Made by a program: the position numbers and the translations under genes. Source: Riptortus pedestris (lineage: Eukaryota; Arthropoda; Insecta; Hemiptera; Alydidae). From it: a stretch of DNA of 64,000 bases. This document shows, piece by piece, positions 59,253 through 64,000 of this stretch; position 1 is the first letter of the stretch; each line of letters starts with the position of its first letter. The notes beneath the pieces were generated by a model. That model had not been told where the DNA came from. It saw nothing but the letters and a program-made list of their open reading frames with translations, and did not search any database. The stretch is from contig CM032230.1 in NCBI GenBank assembly GCA_019009955.1, forward strand, positions 2,258,501 to 2,322,500. The letters are read 5' to 3'.

Positions 59253-59273
59253 ACACATGCGCGCGCGCATGTG
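59129..59273. repeat. Compound CA/CT microsatellite ending in a GC palindrome
   Basis: CA blocks and short CT blocks alternate, with CACAACAC junctions repeated. The tract ends in an alternating purine-pyrimidine perfect palindrome, CACATGCGCG/CGCGCATGTG, at 59254-59273. Confidence 0.95.
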
Positions 59274-60262
59274 AGCACGCACTCACGCTCGAACGCACTC
59301 ACGTTAAACAATATGGAAGCTGAGGTTAAAAAAAAATCAGGTTTGATTTACGCTAACGCAGAAATCTGTCAAAAGCTGTACCACCAGAATGACCTAGTTT
59401 AGACGATGCTACCTTAATTTACGCTCTACAAACATTTGAGGAAATTAGCCAAAGCCACGATTAGAATCCAACCGTAGGCACCAATTTCCGTCAAGGGAAA
59501 TATTGTAAAAAGTCTCCAAATGAGATTAGACTAAAGAAGAGCAGATGAATACAGCCGTCATCTAGTTTTCCACTTGTTGACTGGAGATGGACTAGTTGAT
59601 CGGTAGCTGGCTGGATAAGGCGGCAGTAGATAAACAAACCTATCCCTTATCACTAATAGGCCTGACGCTGATAACAATTAGTGCTCTGCTCCTTTGATAA
59701 TGTATGCAATCCCATTAGGCAGGTAGAGTTGATAGCTCTCTTCCAAGCGTCAAGCAGTCTGTCGCTCTGCCCTGTCTAATTAATACAAACAAGTTTATGT
59801 TATTACAGGGAATTATGTATACAAGACATCTATAATTGAGTATTTGCCTCGTGCCAGGGGTGCACCCTCCGTCGTGCAGGAGGGTGAATCTGTCGGTGGG
59901 TCCTGGCCTTTCATAACTGAATCTATAGAGTTACGGCTCATGTATGAAGGTTTCATTTCGGGAAATCATCTTCAGGAGATTGTCTTACACGCCTGTAACT
60001 AACTCGAGTCACTCAGCATTCAGCCTTCCTTTATTTATTTATTTTTATTGTTATTTGACACCGAACTCGCGACGGTTATTTGTGCCTAGGTGGTCAAAGG
60101 TCTACGCCCCTCCTTCAGTCTCGCCAATGATGCGTCTCTCCTATTTTTTTCTATCGCCAATCTTGTGACAAATACCAAAAACACAGCAGTATCTTTTTAA
60201 AATTAATTTTATGTATAAATACGTATCATACTGGCTTGTGTGCCCATATATTGAACTATTTT
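59274..60262. other. No supported gene
   Basis: Nothing recognised. The frame at 59944-60168 is unsupported. Confidence 0.45.
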
Positions 60263-60456
60263 TTACATTTCTTTATTTAGGCCCGTAATTGTTAAGAATT
60301 TGATCAGTTTTTTTATCGAGTGGCTATTGCCCCCTACTATTTCAGAAAGTATTTCTGATATACCTAGAGTCGTTCTGATTTCCTCATACCTTCTACACTC
60401 GGTAAGTATGTGTGCAACTATTAGCTCTACTCCACAAGCAGTAGGTTCCTTTAAAC
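60263..60456 (-). pseudogene. Non-LTR retrotransposon C-terminal tail
   Basis: The minus strand encodes 'CGVELIVAHILTECRRYEEI', then 'LGISEILSEIVGG' and 'LIKFLTITGL', ending in a stop at about 60263. This is the H..C zinc-knuckle tail and terminal helix seen at the C-terminus of many LINEs with a 'HIL.EC..Y...R' motif. The fragment is cut on its upstream side by the hAT-like end at 60457. About 60 residues remain. Confidence 0.6.
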
Positions 60457-60545
60457 CAGGTATGGGCAACCTTTGACATGATGGGGGCCAAACTTTAGTG
60501 TGCAAATACGTTCACGGGCCGACTGTTACAATCGTGACAGCCTTG
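60457..60545 (+). mobile_element. hAT-type transposon terminus
   Basis: It begins CAGGTATGGGCAACCTTTG and continues with GGGGGCCAAACTTT and ACGGGCCGACTG, the wording of a common hAT/Charlie-like terminus (CAGGGGTGGGCAA..., ...GGGCCG). It sits exactly where the LINE tail homology stops. I did not find the matching right end, so its extent is unknown. Confidence 0.5.
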
Positions 60546-60689
60546 AATGAGGGGTGATTATGTCCCACATTTGGGGCTCATATTCCTTTTACAATTGTAA
60601 TAGTCATGACGCCACTTGCTTCTACTTTTTTCTTGTTTTCTTTGATAATGTTTACGCTTTCGTTTCGTATAGCTCACGGGTGAATATTT

Positions 60690-61140
60690 ATTGCCGTCAT
60701 TTATATCATCACTATTCTACCTTCCTTAGCTCTCCTCAACGATGCTTCTTACCTTCCTTGTCATGGCAATCCTCTTCGATGCACCTTCCTTTACCTAGTT
60801 CTACTGAACAATTTCAACCCCTTCCATGTAGTTCACTTTAGCGATACTTCTACCTTATCGTTGTTTCCTTCGCGATGCTTCTACGATTCCGTGGCACATT
60901 CTAAAGATGCATCTCCTTCCTTCCTTTGGTTCTGGTCATCGATGGTCTACCTTTCCATATCACTCACTTCATCGATACTCTACCTTATTGTTGTTTGCTC
61001 ACCAATGCATCTACAATACATCGGTCCTTTCTGTGGTTCACTTAGTTGGTTTTCTACTTTTCCATATGGTTCTCTACATCAATGCTTCTGCCTTATCTTT
61101 GTCTCCTCACAGATGCTTAACGTTTCCTAGAGAGTCCTTA
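60690..61140 (+). repeat. Degenerate tandem repeat around a GATGCTTCTACC motif
   Basis: CGATGCTTCT, CGATACTTCTACCTTATCG, CGATGCTTCTACG, AGATGCATCT, CGATACTCTACCTTATTG, CAATGCATCTAC and CAATGCTTCTGCCTTATC recur at irregular intervals, often followed by TTGTTTCCT or TTGTTTGCT. It looks like an old, mutated minisatellite. The open frames across it (60861-61130 and 60907-61236) reflect the repeat. Confidence 0.65.
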
Positions 61141-62690
61141 CCAATCTTCAACTTCATCTTTCTCTCCAAGGAACGAAATTTGAGCGACCTCCAACATCTC
61201 CTTACTAACACAATAATAATAACGAATATTTTATAACTCCAGCATTAAATTGTATTCGTTTGAATATTAACCCACAACTTTTCAGAATAAGGCAGATTGC
61301 TAAAATGTATGATCCTGGTTTCCAAAACTTTGTAACAAACTATTTATGTTTCAATTCCAAATAATGGGCAGCCCATGCGAATCACTGCTAATCTGAACAA
61401 ACATGTAATAAGATTCGGAGAACATATTTATATAAAATTTGGATCTGGGTTCCGGAAATGAAAAATAACACTATTTACTCATTCACCCTACATACACAAA
61501 CACACGCGCAAAAAAATCAAATCACAAACATTAGTGGTTGTGTGTGTGTGTGTGTGAGTGTGCGCGCGTGTTTGTGTTTATAGACATTCAAACTAGAAAT
61601 AAATTACCTTTTCCAGTCCTACTCATGGGATTTTCACATTGAGCTATTATGCCACTTTATATCTTGAGTCCAATTTTAATTTCAAGCCATGTATAATTAG
61701 CTTCTTTCTGAAGATAAGTACGTCGAGAGCCGAATTACGTGGAATGCTTATGAGATGTGGTCAGCCGTACGTCTTCCAGAGCCTGCGAAATCTGCTTGGA
61801 CTGCACAACACCCTCCATGGTGGCATTTTAGTTTTCCTTAGTTGAAAACACATACCGAATAGTAAAAATTACAATCGGCCAATGTCATATTTACATGAAA
61901 CGTTTCGAACTGCTGGCTTCCCGTTGGTCCATAAGACTGGTCCATTGTGGTAACACTGACCTATCATGGTTTCGGAGTTTGACAGCTAGTGTTTATCGAC
62001 CTCCGACACCCTTCTCAAATGGCTAAACAAAAAAAATGGGAACGCAATTACTTTTAAATTGGTTACATGGAATAGGGTTAAATATTCTGGGGAGAGGTGA
62101 AGGCAGCAGATGTGATGACAGGAGAGTCGTTAGGACGCGCCCTGTCAAAGTATTCACTCTCCCCGGATTATTTTTTAATACTCCCCCCCCCACGGATGGA
62201 TTTGCATGAGGACCCTACATGTCTCGTGTTGAAGGGTTTTTGTCGCCTCGGGCTGTGTTTCTATCGGCGTCCTCACTAATGCCCGTCTAACAAGGTCCGA
62301 TATAGAGCCGTCACTCTATCCCCATCCAGATGCAAATGCTGTTTGACCCCGCTATTGGATTACAGCCAGCTTAAAGCCCTTTTATCTCTTGCCGATTCTT
62401 CCAAGGCATATGGTCAACTGGCGCCCTTTGTTTCACCAATTACGGATCTAAGCGAATGACGTCATCTCGTAGAGCTACAATTACAACATTCACAACAGCC
62501 CTGACAATGAATAGTAATTTGATCCCATCCTCTCTGTTGATATTAATAAAAGGCATTATTCTCTGAAACAATCAATGATGAAATAACTATTTTCTCTCAG
62601 AGATCCCCTATATAAGTACCCTATGTTATTAATCTTAGTAGCATTGTACCGGTCGCTTTGAAATAGTTGAAAAGCTCGAAAAAAAATGCC
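61141..62690. other. No supported gene
   Basis: A short GT/CG run lies at about 61539-61572. A GC-richer stretch at 62090-62480 has no coding motif, and a TATATAAG string at 62611 has no associated gene. Confidence 0.45.
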
Positions 62691-63045
62691 GAATGTGGTT
62701 AAACTTAAGAGAGTTCTCCTGGTTCCGCTGGATAACTAGAACCAATGCCCAATGTTATTAAACTTAAAAACGTCGTCATGGTAACGCTGAAAAATGTGAA
62801 ACCAGGAACTAATGGTCAATGCTGTTAAAGCTACGAACGTTGGGAAACTCGAAACCTAGAACCAGTACCCAATTCGGTTTAACTTTGGAACGTTCTCCTC
62901 CTGATCTCGAAAAACTAGGAACCTAGAACTCGAACCCAAGGATTATACCCCTTGCATCGCTGGAAAACTAGAAACTTTGAACTATGTCACAATGTAATTT
63001 TCCTCAAGAATCTAGAAATCCTGGAACTAGAAAACCCGCGAATCG
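62691..63045 (+). repeat. Degenerate tandem repeat, six units of about 52-68 bp
   Basis: Unit starts resembling CAATGTTATTAAACTTA occur near 62691, 62750, 62818, 62870, about 62938 and 62990. Shared inner words are GAACGTTCTCCT, GGTAACGCTG, AAAAACTAG and GAACCTAGAAC. Units are strongly diverged from each other, consistent with an old satellite remnant. Confidence 0.65.
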
Positions 63046-64000
63046 TGAAGTTGATCCGAAAATGAATGAAATTAGTTCCTGGAAGAATTCGCACTTCCTG
63101 CATGAATTCTGAAGGATAAAAATAAAAAGTCAGAAAAACGAAGTTGCGTTAATCGCTAAACATGCCTTGGAAACTTTTGGCAGGAGAGACTTGGAGATGC
63201 AAACGATAGTCGATGGGTCTGATACAATAAGTAGCACAATAACGTGGTAATTTAAACCAGCTTGTAGCAGAAGGTTCGATGGCCAAGAAAAGCCTCGTCA
63301 ACAGTTAAACAGTCACAGCATTAGTGATATTGCAGACGCCACAGAACATGGACTCCCCTCGAAGAAGAAATAAGAGCTTATAGGGCAAAGGTCTAATATG
63401 ATGAATCATGAGAATAGCTTGAGCTGCGTTCGAGCATCACAGACGATCTGCTCTTACTCCATAAACTATACAATTACATGGTTACAGTGGATTTGTTTTG
63501 GTGGAACCCATAAGAACTATACTATAGATAGGATGGATCTAAAGTGGCTTCATAAGATATGTTGCATCACAAAAAGGGGATAGATAGCTTTAATGCCGAA
63601 TGCCATAAGACGGAGCCAAATGCAGAGACTGACCTTGAACAGCATAAACATCAATCACATGGTTTTGTGATAAGTAGTTTCGTTATGAGCAGTCAGCCCT
63701 GCGCACAAACATAAAGTACCATCAGATGGGAAAAGTGCATATTAAAACAATTGATGAGCATGAATTGTTTAACAAGATTGATTTTAGTATGACTTTTGAA
63801 AGCTATTTCAGATTTCCCCACTTCTACCCCCCCCCCTCTTCCTCGATCGATTTCAGTTACTAACGAATAAATACTGAATTGATCGAATAAACATGTCATA
63901 TAAAATGTTAATTGATGACGCCACACATAACTTATTTGCAAGCATCTCAATAAATGTAAATGTTCGTTGAAAACTATATTTGTTATTTAAGCTAGGCATA
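63046..64000. other. No supported gene
   Basis: Nothing certain. 63800-63880 ('tcgatttcagttactaacga' beside C runs) faintly resembles the middle of family A. Confidence 0.4.

Noticed and set aside
62600..62640. TATA-box promoter (TATATAAG at about 62611)
   Set aside because: TATA-like words are common in AT-rich DNA, and no transcript or coding region follows.

Overview
This window looks like non-genic DNA from an AT-rich, repeat-dense invertebrate animal genome; the sequence does not identify the species. Evidence for this is the mixture of decayed Penelope-like, R2-like and other non-LTR retrotransposons, piggyBac, pogo/Tigger and hAT DNA transposons, a tRNA-derived SINE family, long TA, GA and GT microsatellites, and three clean tandem arrays. 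There is no bacterial-style gene packing. I found no intact host protein gene, rRNA gene or canonical tRNA gene. Almost every coding signal is a broken transposable element.

Layout: 1-203 is a minus-strand copy of an unclassified dispersed repeat, here called family A. A Penelope-like element lies at 2590-4560. Its reverse transcriptase half is on the minus strand, and its GIY-YIG endonuclease half plus a hammerhead-like motif are on the plus strand. An internally deleted pogo/Tigger element with TA target duplications lies at 9147-9933. Further family A copies lie at 13490, 21461, 40117 and 41271, and a fold-back hairpin at 16285-16440. A 680-bp piggyBac MITE flanked by TTAA lies at 20084-20763. 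A minus-strand RNase H-bearing LINE fragment abuts a SINE at 22345-23338. A stack of TA arrays, a SINE and a non-coding retroposon fills 24479-25810. A decayed R2-like element with a restriction-like endonuclease lies at 26065-28137.

The middle of the window is satellite-rich. It holds a 53-bp unit repeated exactly 40 times (28965-31084), a second TTAA-flanked piggyBac element that keeps only the Cys-rich C-terminal domain (33948-34842), and an 86-bp unit repeated about 22 times (35166-37087). The right half holds two more SINE copies, a piggyBac fragment coding for the transposase N-terminus (47071-48140, minus strand), a 32/64-bp array (49173-49699), a LINE fragment with a second partial copy 840 bp downstream (53140-54899), another SINE, a LINE tail cut by a hAT end (60263-60545), and two degenerate tandem repeats.

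The most interesting signal is shared by the three piggyBac-type elements. Next to a GCGCG-like box each carries a short palindrome whose arms differ between elements but stay self-complementary (TATCT/AGATA, CATCT/AGATG, CACCT/AGGTG). This suggests a dimeric DNA-binding site that co-evolves with its binder. The second element also keeps an open reading frame for the Cys-rich domain alone, which could in principle act as a repressor.
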